A DNA stretch of 64,000 bases from Rossellomorea aquimaris (GCF_035590735.1 NZ_CP141595.1:3319001-3383000), one strand, 5' to 3'. Counted from the first letter of the stretch, positions 24,603 to 34,179 are shown. Numbers and translations are program-made. The notes: a model not told the origin generated them from the sequence alone.

Positions 24603-25700
24603 TCAAATGGTAGATGCAGGTAATTCATCAATATTCATACGAAGTAAACTATAAGGTTTTTGTCGCAGGTCTTTTCCATAATGAAATCTTGCCTGTCGAT
24701 GTAATTGGTTCACAATGACATATAAGTATTCATCCGGACCGATCGAAAAAGTATCCGGCCATAAAATTCTCGGATCATGTGCGATGGTTTCCATTGTGCC
24801 ATTCGGCAATATCTTTCGAATACTATTGTTCTCATAATCTCCAGCATAAACGACCCCTTTTGCATCTGTAATCATTCCATCAGATGCACCTTTTTCTCCC
24901 CAATACTCCACATGATAAGGTAGATCCATGTCCGGTATATTTCTGTCTCTCAGGGCTTCTGTTGGGATCGAGAATAGATGACGACTTGTCAGTGGACAAA
25001 AAAACAAAACCTTTCCATCAGGAGAAATCGCAATACCGTCAGACGCCAATCTAAAGGGAGAAGTCCCGCCATCTTTATTTCGATTCATCAACACTTTTCC
25101 TTCTACTTTCGGTATAAAATAGGGATCGGGTGAAGTTGAATTTGCTCCATTTAACCGTCTAAATGCGTTTCCATTTTCTAAATCTACGACGATAATAGCT
25201 CCTGGTCCTTTGGAAGAAGAATCCGTTATATAGGCATAACCAGCGTTTCCAACACGAAAATCAAATCGGACATCATTCAGGTAAGTTGTTGGCAGGACAA
25301 CATCCTCTGTAAAGGTATATACTCTTCTAATTGTATTGGTTTTTAAATCAACAGCGACTAATTTCGCCCCACCTTTAATTGGTTCAGAAAAATTGGGTGC
25401 CGCTGTATCTAATACCCATAACGTTCCCCTTCCATCAGCAACTACACTTTGGACACTGATGAAAGTCATTGTGATATTCTCAGGGTTAACCAAATTGGTT
25501 TGTAAATTAGGATAAGGCTGCAATTTATCCTCAACAATTTCCGCTACCGTAAATTTAACATCGTCTCCCCATTTCGGAAAACAAATAAAAACACGACCAG
25601 TTTCCGAAACACTAACACCTGTAGGCATAGCCCCATAAAATGAATAAACTAGTTCTAAATTGCCGAAATATTTTTCACTAGGTAACATAGGTGGTTTCAT
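24603..25700 (-). CDS. Major royal jelly protein/yellow-like beta-propeller protein
   Basis: A 365-residue beta-propeller of the MRJP/yellow family, found sporadically in bacteria: LWVLDTAAPN, YLNDVRFDFR, AYITDSSSKGPGAIIVVDLE, and FRLASDGIAISPDGKVLFFC are diagnostic. No signal peptide was seen, so it is probably cytoplasmic; bacterial members may be lactonase-like enzymes. The ATG at 25700 follows GAGGAGG and is chosen over 25718. It appears to be transcribed alone. Confidence 0.88.
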   Translation of the reverse strand: MKPPMLPSEKYFGNLELVYSFYGAMPTGVSVSETGRVFICFPKWGDDVKFTVAEIVEDKLQPYPNLQTNLVNPENITMTFISVQSVVADGRGTLWVLDTAAPNFSEPIKGGAKLVAVDLKTNTIRRVYTFTEDVVLPTTYLNDVRFDFRVGNAGYAYITDSSSKGPGAIIVVDLENGNAFRRLNGANSTSPDPYFIPKVEGKVLMNRNKDGGTSPFRLASDGIAISPDGKVLFFCPLTSRHLFSIPTEALRDRNIPDMDLPYHVEYWGEKGASDGMITDAKGVVYAGDYENNSIRKILPNGTMETIAHDPRILWPDTFSIGPDEYLYVIVNQLHRQARFHYGKDLRQKPYSLLRMNIDELPASTI

Positions 25701-25848
25701 AATATCCTCCTCAAGCATTCAAACGGGATATCACCTATATATGATTTATATTTTTTCTAGTGCATGTTTCTTAATAAGTTTTTTTATACGAAAAGATTAT
25801 TGAATTGATGGTTTTCTGAATTTTATGAGTCTGTCAGAAAGAAAAAAC

Positions 25849-25903
25849 GCTGAAGACCAGCTGCCTGATTGGTCTTCAGCAATAGCTCCCGTTAATGGAA
25901 TAA
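25849..25903 (+). repeat. Dispersed repeat family A, copy 2 (also a hairpin)
   Basis: GCTGAAGACCA and TGGTCTTCAGC form an 11-bp perfect inverted repeat, followed by GCTCCCGTTAATGGAATAA (25885-25903). The same order, GA(A)GACCAGCT, TCTTCAGC, then CCCGTTA, occurs at 33669-33714. Confidence 0.65.
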
Positions 25904-25908
25904 GCCTA

Positions 25909-26085
25909 TTATTCACAACGACTAAATACTCTTTCAAATTCACCATCTATTATTAGTGGTTTAATCACTCTTTCAATATCTTCCCGCCTAATCCTCTTCA
26001 CTAAAATCATATCGCTTGACCAAAAATATCCCCCATTTAAACACTCAACTGTTTGTTCATTTTTCTCAGGAGAGCGTAAGGATGC
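25909..26085 (-). pseudogene. In-frame protein-like remnant after the GNAT stop codon
   Basis: Directly after the TAA of the GNAT gene, the same frame stays open for 58 codons and reads as protein-like sequence (LNGGYFWSSDMILVKRI, then VIKPLIIDGEFERVF) before a second stop. There is no start codon with a ribosome-binding site. It is probably the 3' remnant of a lost gene fused by deletion to the GNAT frame, or a tail cut off by a nonsense mutation. Confidence 0.35.
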
Positions 26086-26595
26086 TTATACTATACGAGA
26101 ATAGTAAGCTATATCGGCAACTCTGCCTCTTAAATTCGATTCAGGCAACACCGCTACCAAAGTAAACCCGAGTTTTTCAATTAACTTTTTTGACGGCATA
26201 TTTTTATTATCTATAGTAGCACATAGGCGTTTAAGGTTTAATGTGCTTTTACAATGCTCAATGACCGCGGAAACCGCTTCATACGCAAAACCGCATCCCC
26301 AATGCTCCCTCATGAAGCGATAACCAATTTCGCCAAGATAACCTTCTGCTATTTCTGGAATCATTACATCACCGATGAATTCATCCGTATCTTTTAATGC
26401 GACAGTCCATTTTGTTTCAGTACGATTCCTAACCATTTCTAACATTGAATGATCATCACGAGGGGGATTAATTCCAAGAAATTCTCTTACTTCATCATTG
26501 TTAAACATTTTAAGCATATTGGGAATGTCTTTTTCTGCTCTCGGACGTAAAATCAATCGTTCTGTTTGAATTTTCGATGCTTCTTTTTTTGCCAT
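26086..26595 (-). CDS. GNAT family acetyltransferase (RimJ/RimL type)
   Basis: A 169-residue acetyltransferase: IQTERLILRPRAEKDIPNML at the N-terminus is the RimJ/RimL signature, GYRFMREHWGCGFAYEA is the acetyl-CoA motif region, and ATIDNKNMPSKKLIEKLGFT is the C-terminal motif. Family members acetylate ribosomal-protein N-termini, amines or antibiotics. It starts after AAGGCTGG. See the in-frame remnant after its stop. Confidence 0.9.
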   Translation of the reverse strand: MAKKEASKIQTERLILRPRAEKDIPNMLKMFNNDEVREFLGINPPRDDHSMLEMVRNRTETKWTVALKDTDEFIGDVMIPEIAEGYLGEIGYRFMREHWGCGFAYEAVSAVIEHCKSTLNLKRLCATIDNKNMPSKKLIEKLGFTLVAVLPESNLRGRVADIAYYSRIV

Positions 26596-26729
26596 GATTT
26601 ATTCCAGCCTTTCGTACATTATATTAATAATCTATCAATGTGAACGGAATTGAACTTCATCGTTTGTTATCTCCTTATGAAATTTATAATATGATTCGAT
26701 ACCGATTATTTGGATTCCTTCTTCAAGTA

Positions 26730-26840
26730 AACTGCCCTTTAACTTAATACCAATTATTTCAAAATCAAGCATCTTACTCAAGAAAAAATTTAAACACAAA
26801 AGAAGCTCAGCCAGCTCAGGATAAGCCCCGGTCTTTTGAA
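26730..26840 (+). repeat. Composite of repeat family A left end and family B
   Basis: AACTGCCCTTTAA (26730-26742), the family A left end, runs straight into ATACCAATTATTTCAAAATC (26747 onward), the family B start, and on to CTCAGGATAAGCCCCGGTCTTTT. It shows the two families are parts of one element type. The remaining spacer 26841-27156 is AT-rich, with no gene seen. Confidence 0.6.
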
Positions 26841-27156
26841 TAAGAAAAGTAATTGCACTTTATTTGTACTGCTCAGCAAATAAATCTGTTATTTTCTCAT
26901 CTTACTTATTCAACAATTGCGCTTTGTTTGCTGAATAGTGGAAAATAAGATAGAGCTTTAAAAAAACTAACCAATTTAGTAAATAGATCTTTGTGTACTG
27001 CTGTCGTTTTTAATATTATTTGGCGTAGTTAGCAAGTGTTTTGTCGCCATTCGCTAGTTACAAAGCATCGTTGGAGAGTTACTATTAAACTGTACTATTA
27101 GCAAAGAAGGACACGCTTAAACTACTAATGAAAATAGATAAAGGAGGCCCATATGT

Positions 27157-28179
27157 ATGACGTTCTATACCTCTGATCGTATAAAAATCCCTGCAGGATT
27201 TTGGACAGGATTACGTCAATTGGGAATAGTCGCCAACGAGGTAGTTCGAAAAGCACAATTGCCAATCTCCATTGTTTCTGATCCATTTGTCACCACAGCC
27301 CAATATTTTGCGATCTGGCAGGCTTTTTCCGAACTCGTTGATGACACCTCCAAAGGAATCATCAAGCTCGCGACATCCTTTGAAACAGATCATTTCCCTC
27401 CGACTGTCTTAGCAACTTACCACGCTCGTGACTACCGTGATGCTTTAAAGCGAATGGCCAAGTACAAACAACTTTGCCCACCTGAAAGCTTACATATCAC
27501 CGAGGAAGGTGAACACTGTACAATTGAAATAAAAACATTTCATAGTGAACAACCCGGTCTGTCCATATTAATTGGCATTACTTTGGCATTTCTTCTCGAA
27601 TTGGGGCGCCGGGGCACAGGTCAACCTTTAACAGCAAAGTTAGTAGAATTTTCTACTCATTCAATTGGCGACATGCAGATACTTGAAGATTACTTCGGCT
27701 GCCGAATTCAGATCGGTACAAATTGTAACAGGTTGACTATACATCGAGCAGATCTGGATCGTCCCTTTGTCTCGTATAATGCAGAATTGCTAGAGATACT
27801 GACTCCGGTACTGGAACAGTCGTTGAATGAGCAGCCACGCAGCCCTTCAATTAGCGAGACGGTCAAGTGGATCATGAAACGTAGCTTAGCAGGAGGTCGC
27901 CCTGACATTCAGACTATTGCGAGCGAGTTAGGGATAAGTGATCGAACCTTGCAACGGCGGCTTACTGAAGAAGGCACAAGCTTCAAGCATTTGTTAGTAA
28001 AAGTTCGACATGATGAGGCAAGAGAATACCTGGCTGACCCGTCGTTGGATATTAAAGAGGTTGCCTTTTTGATTGGATATGAAGACCAAAACTCATTCTA
28101 CCGCGCCTTTCACATATGGGAAGGTGCTACTCCTTTACAATGGCGTGCTGAACATCTCGGTGCAAACTTGATAAATTGA
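27157..28179 (+). CDS. AraC family regulator with arabinose-binding-like (PF12625-type) domain
   Basis: A 340-residue regulator of the OruR/ArgR-like group. The N-terminal Arabinose_bd-type ligand domain spans about 20-205 (IPAGFWTGLRQLGIVANEVV). The C-terminal AraC DNA-binding domain is at about 240-335 (TIASELGISDRTLQRRLTEE then VAFLIGYEDQNSFYRAFHIW). The start follows AAAGGAGG. It lies just upstream of an SDR gene in the same direction, its likely target. Confidence 0.92.
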   Translation: MTFYTSDRIKIPAGFWTGLRQLGIVANEVVRKAQLPISIVSDPFVTTAQYFAIWQAFSELVDDTSKGIIKLATSFETDHFPPTVLATYHARDYRDALKRMAKYKQLCPPESLHITEEGEHCTIEIKTFHSEQPGLSILIGITLAFLLELGRRGTGQPLTAKLVEFSTHSIGDMQILEDYFGCRIQIGTNCNRLTIHRADLDRPFVSYNAELLEILTPVLEQSLNEQPRSPSISETVKWIMKRSLAGGRPDIQTIASELGISDRTLQRRLTEEGTSFKHLLVKVRHDEAREYLADPSLDIKEVAFLIGYEDQNSFYRAFHIWEGATPLQWRAEHLGANLIN

Positions 28180-28275
28180 CTAGTTTACTTTTCGACACTG
28201 TATTATCAGCAGGATAACTTAATAAGAACTACAAAAGAAAAGAAAAATCTTTCAATCTAAAAGGAGCAATGTATT

Positions 28276-29070
28276 ATGGATATGGACTTAAAAAATAAAA
28301 CAGCTTTAGTCACTGGTTCAACAAAAGGGATCGGTAAAGCAATTGCCATTGAACTTGCAAAGGAAGGTGTTAATGTACTAATTAATGGACGAAATTACGA
28401 AGAGGTAGAACGAACTGTAAATGAAATTAAGTTAGAGTTCCCTGATATCTTCCCTCAAAATGCTACTGCCGATATTGTAGATAATCAACAAAGGGAAGCA
28501 TTATTTAAAAAACATCCCCAAATTGATATTTTAGTTAACAATATGGGGATTTATGAAATTATGAAGTATGAGGACGTTGACGATGAAGTATGGGAAAAGT
28601 ATATCCGTACTAATGTTCTTGCAGCAAATGGACTATCCAAATTTTACTTACCTAAAATGATAAAAAATAATTTTGGCCGAATTATCTTTATTGCGAGTGA
28701 AGAAGCAGTTATGCCATCGGGACAAATGCCTCAATATTGTATGACAAAATCAATGCTATTATCATTGTCAAAAAGCCTATCTAAATTAACAATAGGAAAA
28801 GAAGTTACAATCAATACCATCTTGCCAGGACCATCGCTCTCTGAAAATGTGCATCATATAATTGAGGGGATGTATCCAAATGAAGATATGACTTTTTCAG
28901 CAAAAGAGAAAGAATTTATGACTAAAAATCTACCTCAATCTGAAATTCAACGATTTATCAAGCCAGCTGAAATAGGTAGATTAACTACCTTTATATGTAG
29001 CCCTTATGCTTCTGCTTTTAAAGGTTCTCCGATTCGTATGGATGGAGGTTTGGTACCGACTATTTTCTAG
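28276..29070 (+). CDS. Short-chain dehydrogenase/reductase (SDR)
   Basis: A 264-residue classical SDR. The cofactor motif is ALVTGSTKGIGKAIA (TGxxxGIG), followed by NNMG and the catalytic Ser in IIFIASEEAV and YCMTKSM (Y-x-x-x-K). The C-terminal loop is GLVPTIF. Probably an NAD(P)-dependent oxidoreductase of a small alcohol or carbonyl; substrate unknown. It starts after AAAGGAG and is likely regulated by the AraC protein encoded 96 bases upstream. Confidence 0.93.
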   Translation: MDMDLKNKTALVTGSTKGIGKAIAIELAKEGVNVLINGRNYEEVERTVNEIKLEFPDIFPQNATADIVDNQQREALFKKHPQIDILVNNMGIYEIMKYEDVDDEVWEKYIRTNVLAANGLSKFYLPKMIKNNFGRIIFIASEEAVMPSGQMPQYCMTKSMLLSLSKSLSKLTIGKEVTINTILPGPSLSENVHHIIEGMYPNEDMTFSAKEKEFMTKNLPQSEIQRFIKPAEIGRLTTFICSPYASAFKGSPIRMDGGLVPTIF

Positions 29071-29206
29071 CACTTTTTCCCTTACTCCCCTCTCAAGGTG
29101 AGTAAGAATCCTTTCAAAATACAAATCTTCGTAAAACGATCAACAATCTGGCATGATGTTGAAAACTTATTTCCGATAAATAAAACCGGACGCGTTCTTT
29201 AATAAA

Positions 29207-29226
29207 TGCCCCCGTTAGTTTAACAA
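29207..29226 (+). repeat. Repeat family A right end, copy 4
   Basis: TGCCCCCGTTAGTTTAACAA matches the right-end motif TGCCCCCGTTAGTTGAA of other copies. The left part is degenerate. Confidence 0.5.
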
Positions 29227-29272
29227 TATATCCTTTTTATTATCGGTATGAACAGGATATAAGTTCTTCATA

Positions 29273-29671
29273 TTATTTAGGTAGATTTAGTTGCCACGAA
29301 ACTCCAAAACTGTCATTTAACCAGCCAAATTTCTTACTGAATCCATAATCTCCTAGTGGCATAAGTGCTTGTCCACTTTCGTTCAGTTTCTGATAAAGAT
29401 TGTCAAGTTCTTCTTCAGTATTACAAGTAACAAATATTGAGAACGAAGGTGTGAAGGAAAACTGATGTTTTACATTACTGTCAATGCACATAAATTCTTG
29501 ACCTTTTAAGGTGAAAGTAGCCTGCATGACAGTTCCTTCATCCCCACTTTCATTTGCACCATATCGAACAATATTTGTAATTGCTGAATCCTCAATCAGA
29601 GATGTGTAAAAATTCATTGCTTCTTCTGCTTTGCCATCTTGAAACATTAAAAATGGTGTGACCTTTTCCAT
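29273..29671 (-). CDS. VOC family protein (PhnB-like)
   Basis: A 132-residue PhnB/3-demethylubiquinone methyltransferase-like VOC protein: TPFLMFQDGKAEEAMNFYTS at the N-terminus, then GQEFMCIDSNVKHQFSFTPS and GWLNDSFGVSWQLNLPK at the C-terminus. The family lacks proven enzymatic activity in most members. It appears monocistronic with a repeat element on either side. Confidence 0.9.
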   Translation of the reverse strand: MEKVTPFLMFQDGKAEEAMNFYTSLIEDSAITNIVRYGANESGDEGTVMQATFTLKGQEFMCIDSNVKHQFSFTPSFSIFVTCNTEEELDNLYQKLNESGQALMPLGDYGFSKKFGWLNDSFGVSWQLNLPK

Positions 29672-29746
29672 TATAAATCTACTCCTTTTAGTATCTATTT
29701 TCTAAATAATAATTCAACTTGTATTATAAATCCATTCTTTTACTAA

Positions 29747-29815
29747 CCTGCCCTTTAATGGAGTATCGATAAAGCTGAAGAATCGACCCATTATTAGCTA
29801 TCTCCACGATAAATT
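29747..29815 (+). repeat. Dispersed repeat family A, copy 5
   Basis: CCTGCCCTTTAATGGAGTAT then CGATAAAGCTGAAGAA closely matches 33641-33670. The right end is degenerate. Confidence 0.6.
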
Positions 29816-29841
29816 CAAGTGTAATTTTTCACAATCTAACT

Positions 29842-30567
29842 TTAAACACTGTCAATCAACTTTTTCACAGCACTTACTACCACTTCTGGTTCATCATTTT
29901 GTATATAATGAGCACTGTTTTCAGCAATCACCAATTCACCTAAATAGGATATTTCAAGTATCTCTTTCTGCATTTCATTCCATAACTCTTGTGATTCCTT
30001 TGAATAATGAGCTTTTTTTCCAGCTGAAAGAACAATTAGTGGGACATTTAATTTAAGTCTAGTGTCTTTCAACTGCTTTAAGCTCTCCATAAATTCATCA
30101 TAATTTCCTTCATAAATGAATTGCTTATTATAAGCTTGTTGAAAATCCTCTGACATTGTTGGGAGAAATCTTTCTCTATAATCTTCAGGTGTAGAATCAA
30201 TCAAGACAAGTCCACAAACTTCATTTTGATATTCAGTTGCAAACATTCTCAAGTTTACTCCACCAAATGAATGCCCCACTAATATATAGGGGGGATTAAT
30301 GTTGGCTTCAATAAGAAGTTCCTTCAATTCTTTTACCATCTCACCGCTAGTTCTGGGATTAGAACTTGTCTCACTTTTCCCAAGTCCCGCTCTATCATAA
30401 ATTAGAACATTAGAGAGCATTGAAAGATCTTCGATTACTGAATCCCAAGCCTTGGAAAAATCACCATATCCAGCATCCATTACAACAGTTGGTTTTTCAT
30501 GATTTTCTCCCACCAATTTTGCATATAGTTTACAACCATTTATTTGCACTAACATTTCTTTAGTCAT
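29842..30567 (-). CDS. Alpha/beta hydrolase
   Basis: A 241-residue hydrolase with the nucleophile elbow PYILVGHSFGGVNLRMFA (Ser of GHSFGG), upstream oxyanion and core motifs VVMDAGYGDF and LIYDRAGLGKSE, and a C-terminal catalytic His in NSAHYIQNDEPEVV. No signal peptide, so it is cytoplasmic. Substrate unknown; this is the general esterase/hydrolase fold. It stands alone between repeat copies. Confidence 0.9.
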   Translation of the reverse strand: MTKEMLVQINGCKLYAKLVGENHEKPTVVMDAGYGDFSKAWDSVIEDLSMLSNVLIYDRAGLGKSETSSNPRTSGEMVKELKELLIEANINPPYILVGHSFGGVNLRMFATEYQNEVCGLVLIDSTPEDYRERFLPTMSEDFQQAYNKQFIYEGNYDEFMESLKQLKDTRLKLNVPLIVLSAGKKAHYSKESQELWNEMQKEILEISYLGELVIAENSAHYIQNDEPEVVVSAVKKLIDSV

Positions 30568-30696
30568 TTAATCTATCCCTTCATTTTGGCCAACTATCAA
30601 TAGCATAAAAGTTGCTTTTTCGCCTAAACTGCAGCGATAATCGAATAAAGAAGCTACCGACATTCAGATCGGAGAAATTATTAATATCGAAGTCTC

Positions 30697-31563
30697 TTAA
30701 CCAAACACCTGAGCAGCAATTCCAAATAATTCACCATTTCTCTGTGGCATCTTAGTGGAATTAAACATCATAATGGGTGGATTACTCACGTTTAAAAACC
30801 CGCATTTCTCTACGGCTTCCATAAACACTCCATTACCTGATGGTATATCGATCCTTAATTTGCCTTGATGTCCAATAGCCAGCTTTTCTAGAATCATAGA
30901 TGCTACCTGAGCATCCGGTGCCACAATGGGACCTATTATTAGATTGATAGGGCCTAATATAGATAATCCAAAACCTATAATGTTCCCTATAGTATCTTTC
31001 ACCATTACACAATCCTTGGATTGATTAATTCTATGTTTAAGAAAGGTGCTTCTTTTATCTCCATAAGCCTCTTCATCTAACTCAATTATTTTATTTAAGT
31101 CGCTCTCATTAAAATGTTCAATGGTTACTTTTCTATTGGCTAGATTAGAAGTTGAATAGGTATCACATATGTACTTGTGCACATGGTCAACGATTTGAAA
31201 TCCCATTTTTTCATAGAGAGGCTTTCCATTTTCAGTTGAAATTAGCATAATTGAAAAGTCACTTGAAAGAGAATTCATACATTGTTGTGTCACTTCTTTT
31301 CCTAATCCCATTCCTCTATATTCTTTGTTGACTATGACCATACCAATAGAGGCTAGATTCGTTTCATAAGGGATAATGGCTGCGCTTGAAACAATCTTAC
31401 CCTCATTATTTTTATGGCCAAATACTTTACCAGATGACATAACAGTACCAATCTCGTGTTCATCATAATCCCACCCAACTGATTCAGACAGTTCAATTAA
31501 ACCCGGGATGTCTTTTTTATCAAACTGGACTAAATCTAACTTTGCCATCTTACTTGTAATCAT
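30697..31563 (-). CDS. GNAT acetyltransferase with second GNAT-like C-terminal domain
   Basis: A 288-residue protein. The N-terminal GNAT domain has the motif VIVNKEYRGMGLGKEV and KPLYEKMGFQIV. The C-terminal half (YGDKRSTFLKHRINQSKDCV, IGPIVAPDAQVASMILEKLA) matches the Acetyltransf_18 type. The start follows AAGGAGAAAATTTT. Such two-domain GNATs are common in Bacilli; substrate unknown. Confidence 0.9.
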   Translation of the reverse strand: MITSKMAKLDLVQFDKKDIPGLIELSESVGWDYDEHEIGTVMSSGKVFGHKNNEGKIVSSAAIIPYETNLASIGMVIVNKEYRGMGLGKEVTQQCMNSLSSDFSIMLISTENGKPLYEKMGFQIVDHVHKYICDTYSTSNLANRKVTIEHFNESDLNKIIELDEEAYGDKRSTFLKHRINQSKDCVMVKDTIGNIIGFGLSILGPINLIIGPIVAPDAQVASMILEKLAIGHQGKLRIDIPSGNGVFMEAVEKCGFLNVSNPPIMMFNSTKMPQRNGELFGIAAQVFG

Positions 31564-31779
31564 AAAATTTTCTCCTTAATCGATTCAATATTGAGAGTAT
31601 TACTTTCTTCCCCAGTTACTCATATACAAGAAAAAATTTTAGTATATTCTCCTTTAACACTCTTCTCATTTCCTGAAAACAAAGGGGGTCCATCAGCTGC
31701 TAGATCCAGCTATAAAACTGATTGAAATGACTCTGTGAATTCTCTAAATGACAAGGTGTATAAATGAAGTGATAATAAG

Positions 31780-32067
31780 TCATAATTTCTTACGTTTTCG
31801 TTCCAAAAGTATAGGTGCTATATTTAGTAAGATAGAAACAATTGTCAAAAACCATAATGCCCTTGCCATACCAGGTACTACATCCGATAAAGCCGCCCAA
31901 TCTTCCACTTTTACCCACCGGGATACATAACTGTAATCTGCACAAAGTGTTAATGCAGTAAAAGATAGTCCCATCGCCATAGCAAGCTTATAATCCTTTC
32001 CTGCTGTAAACATATAAAGATTTATAAAAGTTGCTACTATTGCAATAACCCCAAATATTACCCACAT
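31780..32067 (-). CDS. Small four-helix membrane protein, unknown
   Basis: A 95-residue protein with about three to four hydrophobic segments (VIFGVIAIVATFINLYMF, LAMAMGLSFTALTL, ALWFLTIVSILLNIAPILL) and a basic C-terminus. The start follows TGGAGGAATAGTT. No family was recognised. Confidence 0.7.
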   Translation of the reverse strand: MWVIFGVIAIVATFINLYMFTAGKDYKLAMAMGLSFTALTLCADYSYVSRWVKVEDWAALSDVVPGMARALWFLTIVSILLNIAPILLERKRKKL

Positions 32068-32240
32068 AACTATTCCTCCATATATTTTTATTGATAACTA
32101 ATGTGCTTCATCTCCATTTTTCCCATTACTTTCTTATTAGACATTAATACGTCAAATCTAATTTATAGTAAATGCTCATCCTTTTGTGATTTCTTATTGA
32201 ACAAACCTGCTCATTAGTTTAAGTATCATCTTTCACTAAT

Positions 32241-32312
32241 CTGCCCGTTAATCCAATAACTTCAACAAAAAAAGTGTTAATTCTTTTTAGATTAACGCCC
32301 CATTACTTTAAG
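32241..32312 (+). repeat. Dispersed intergenic repeat, copy 6
   Basis: CTGCCCGTTAATCCAATAAC, then CAACAAAAAAAGTGTTAA and a final AACGCCCCATTACTTT. Best matched by the copy at 13592-13661. Confidence 0.6.
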
Positions 32313-32335
32313 TGTAATGTTTCACAATTCTTCTA

Positions 32336-32557
32336 TTAAGTTTCTTGTTGTTTTTTCTTATATATCTCTTTAAGTACATCTGGTTTAGGGATGTCATTTA
32401 ATAGCTTTATTAGTTGATGTACACATTTATCGCTTGTAAATGTACTTTCTTCGTCTTCTGTCATTTCCAAATAAGCGGCAGTCATTATTATTATGCTTTT
32501 AGCATCTGATTCATCTAATGCAATGATTTTTTCTCTTGTTTTATCTAAATCCAACAT
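32336..32557 (-). CDS. Small soluble protein, unknown
   Basis: A 73-residue acidic helical protein (AKSIIIMTAAYLEMTEDEES, then VHQLIKLLNDIPKPDVLKEI). The start follows AGGGAGATTAATCT. No known motif; a family was not recognised. It sits between two repeat-bearing spacers. Confidence 0.6.
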   Translation of the reverse strand: MLDLDKTREKIIALDESDAKSIIIMTAAYLEMTEDEESTFTSDKCVHQLIKLLNDIPKPDVLKEIYKKKQQET

Positions 32558-32706
32558 AGATTAATCTCCCTAAATTTGATTGAATGTAATTAAAATCACT
32601 ATAATAGGATTTTCTTTTTAAACTGTTGTAGCAGTTGAATAAGAATATAGAGGTGTCGAAGCGACAAATCCTATTTTTTGCTAAAGCCTCGTTTACTGAA
32701 TTACTT

Positions 32707-32904
32707 TTAGTGATGCAAAGGGTTACTCCTATTTTTCAATTTTTTATATAGTGCAACAAAGTTATCAACTAAAAGACCAATTCCACCAATTAAAAAGAGA
32801 TAAGAGAAAACCACTCTTGCTCCCCAGTTAATATAGGCTTGAAGGAAAGCAATGATAACCCAAAAGAAACCTAAAAATATTTGAATTTCAGGAACAACTT
32901 TCAT
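32707..32904 (-). CDS. Small membrane protein, unknown
   Basis: A 65-residue protein with two transmembrane segments (IFLGFFWVIIAFLQAYI and VVFSYLFLIGGIGLLVDNFV) and a basic tail. The ATG at 32904 is preferred to a GTG at 32913, which lies too close to AAAGAG. No family was recognised. Confidence 0.6.
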   Translation of the reverse strand: MKVVPEIQIFLGFFWVIIAFLQAYINWGARVVFSYLFLIGGIGLLVDNFVALYKKLKNRSNPLHH

Positions 32905-32954
32905 AAAAAACACATCTCTTTTTCACATTAAAGAATACTGCCTAATATTCAATT

Positions 32955-33033
32955 ACACAGCCCGATGATTGAATAAGGGCGATGGCAGGAGTATCACTTC
33001 AATATCTTCACTATTGGTCCGTTAGTTGAATAA
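32955..33033 (+). repeat. Dispersed repeat family A, copy 7
   Basis: Contains GCCCGATGATTGAATAAGGG at its start and ends with GGTCCGTTAGTTGAATAA (33016-33033), a match to the family A right end. Confidence 0.5.
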
Positions 33034-33036
33034 TAG

Positions 33037-33579
33037 CTACTTCAAAATATTGGATAGTATTTCCTTGTGACTGTTTGACAATTTAATCAAGTTAAAGTTA
33101 CCTGTCCTTATTAAACTTTTAATGGTTTTTACTTCATTCCACGCTAAATCGTAAAGAGTTTTATCAATAATTCTTTTTGATAATGCATCTTCTAGTTCCT
33201 CAGCATCCTTTTCAATTATCTCTCCAGATGGTAATAGAACAAGATCTAAAAATAGATCGTCCATCCAAGGAATATCATTTTCTATTCCATTACGAACGCA
33301 TATATCAATATACCACTGAACTATATCCCCATTACCATTAAACATTGTAGTTACTGAATGATTTTTTTCTAAAGGGAATTGTTGAAGCCACATATAGCCA
33401 TCATCAACTATAAATACTTTACTTTCTCCATAGCTAACCGATAATGGTTCTGTTACTTTTATTGTATTTAATAAAGTTATGTAACCTTTGAATTCTTTAG
33501 TATCGAGAAATAATTGTGAATATTTCCTTTTAATAACTCTATTCCATTCTGAACGGTTTCCGTACTTCCTTTTTATCAT
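33037..33579 (-). CDS. DUF402 domain-containing protein
   Basis: A 180-residue protein of the DUF402 family (nucleoside tri-/diphosphate phosphatase and FomD-like fold). The diagnostic region is VQWYIDICVRNGIENDIPWM, then DLFLDLVLLPSGEIIEKDAE, giving the acidic metal-binding cluster, followed by a helical C-terminal domain. The ATG at 33579 lies six bases from AGGGGG and is preferred over 33585. The exact substrate is unknown. Confidence 0.88.
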   Translation of the reverse strand: MIKRKYGNRSEWNRVIKRKYSQLFLDTKEFKGYITLLNTIKVTEPLSVSYGESKVFIVDDGYMWLQQFPLEKNHSVTTMFNGNGDIVQWYIDICVRNGIENDIPWMDDLFLDLVLLPSGEIIEKDAEELEDALSKRIIDKTLYDLAWNEVKTIKSLIRTGNFNLIKLSNSHKEILSNILK

Positions 33580-33640
33580 TCTCATCCCCCTAAATTACAC
33601 CATCTGATTGAAGCTATTTTAGTTCTTTCTTCTTAAACTA

Positions 33641-33714
33641 AACTGCCCTTTAATGGAGTACCGATAATACTGAGACCAGCTCCCGATCTTCAGCTATTGC
33701 CCCCGTTAGTTGAA
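33641..33714 (+). repeat. Dispersed repeat family A, copy 8 (most complete)
   Basis: Left end AACTGCCCTTTAATGGAGTA (33641-33660), central imperfect stem around GAGACCAGCT/GATCTTCAGC, and right end TGCCCCCGTTAGTTGAA (33698-33714). It is the most complete copy in the window, about 75 bp, with roughly inverted termini (AACTAAACTGCCC just to the left against GGGCA/TTCAACTAAC on the right). Confidence 0.7.
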
Positions 33715-33724
33715 GGTGAGATTT

Positions 33725-34135
33725 TTACTTTACAATTCTCACTAACGTTTTTTCAGGTATTTCAACCTGGTCGATATCGAAGTTATTCATTTGTAAGTTT
33801 AGTTCTCCCTCTCTTTTTTCGTCTTCTTCGCCTACCCAGCAACTATACAACTCAAAATATTCCCCCTGTTTCAGATAACCATCCATTCTTTCACATAGTT
33901 CCAGTAGCTTATCTTTCGATTCTGCACACGTTTCTGGATTCGTATATTCCGTAATTTCAATCCCCCAATGACTTGATACTTCGTAAACATAGGGAGTAGT
34001 AAACTGATATTCATTTACATTTTGCAAGTTTTCCTCATCCGCAAAACATCCTCCAATATAGAAAGACTCATCTGAATATTCATCTTCGGTAATCGGTAGT
34101 TCTATATTGCAGCCAATATAACTAGCAAGACTCAT
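33725..34135 (-). CDS. Uncharacterised acidic soluble protein
   Basis: A 136-residue, strongly acidic protein with beta-strand-like segments (SYIGCNIELPITEDEYSDES, VYEVSSHWGIEITEYTN). The size, acidity and scattered distribution resemble immunity-type proteins, but no toxin is adjacent and no family was recognised. The ATG at 34135 lies seven bases from AGAGGTG. Confidence 0.6.
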   Translation of the reverse strand: MSLASYIGCNIELPITEDEYSDESFYIGGCFADEENLQNVNEYQFTTPYVYEVSSHWGIEITEYTNPETCAESKDKLLELCERMDGYLKQGEYFELYSCWVGEEDEKREGELNLQMNNFDIDQVEIPEKTLVRIVK

Positions 34136-34179
34136 TTCCACTCACCTCTTTTTAATCCTTATTTAACTATTATGTTCTT

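Noticed and set aside
24442..24654. 70-codon rightward frame before the royal-jelly-like gene
   Set aside because: It overlaps the 3' end of the convergent gene, has no ribosome-binding site and no recognisable protein features.
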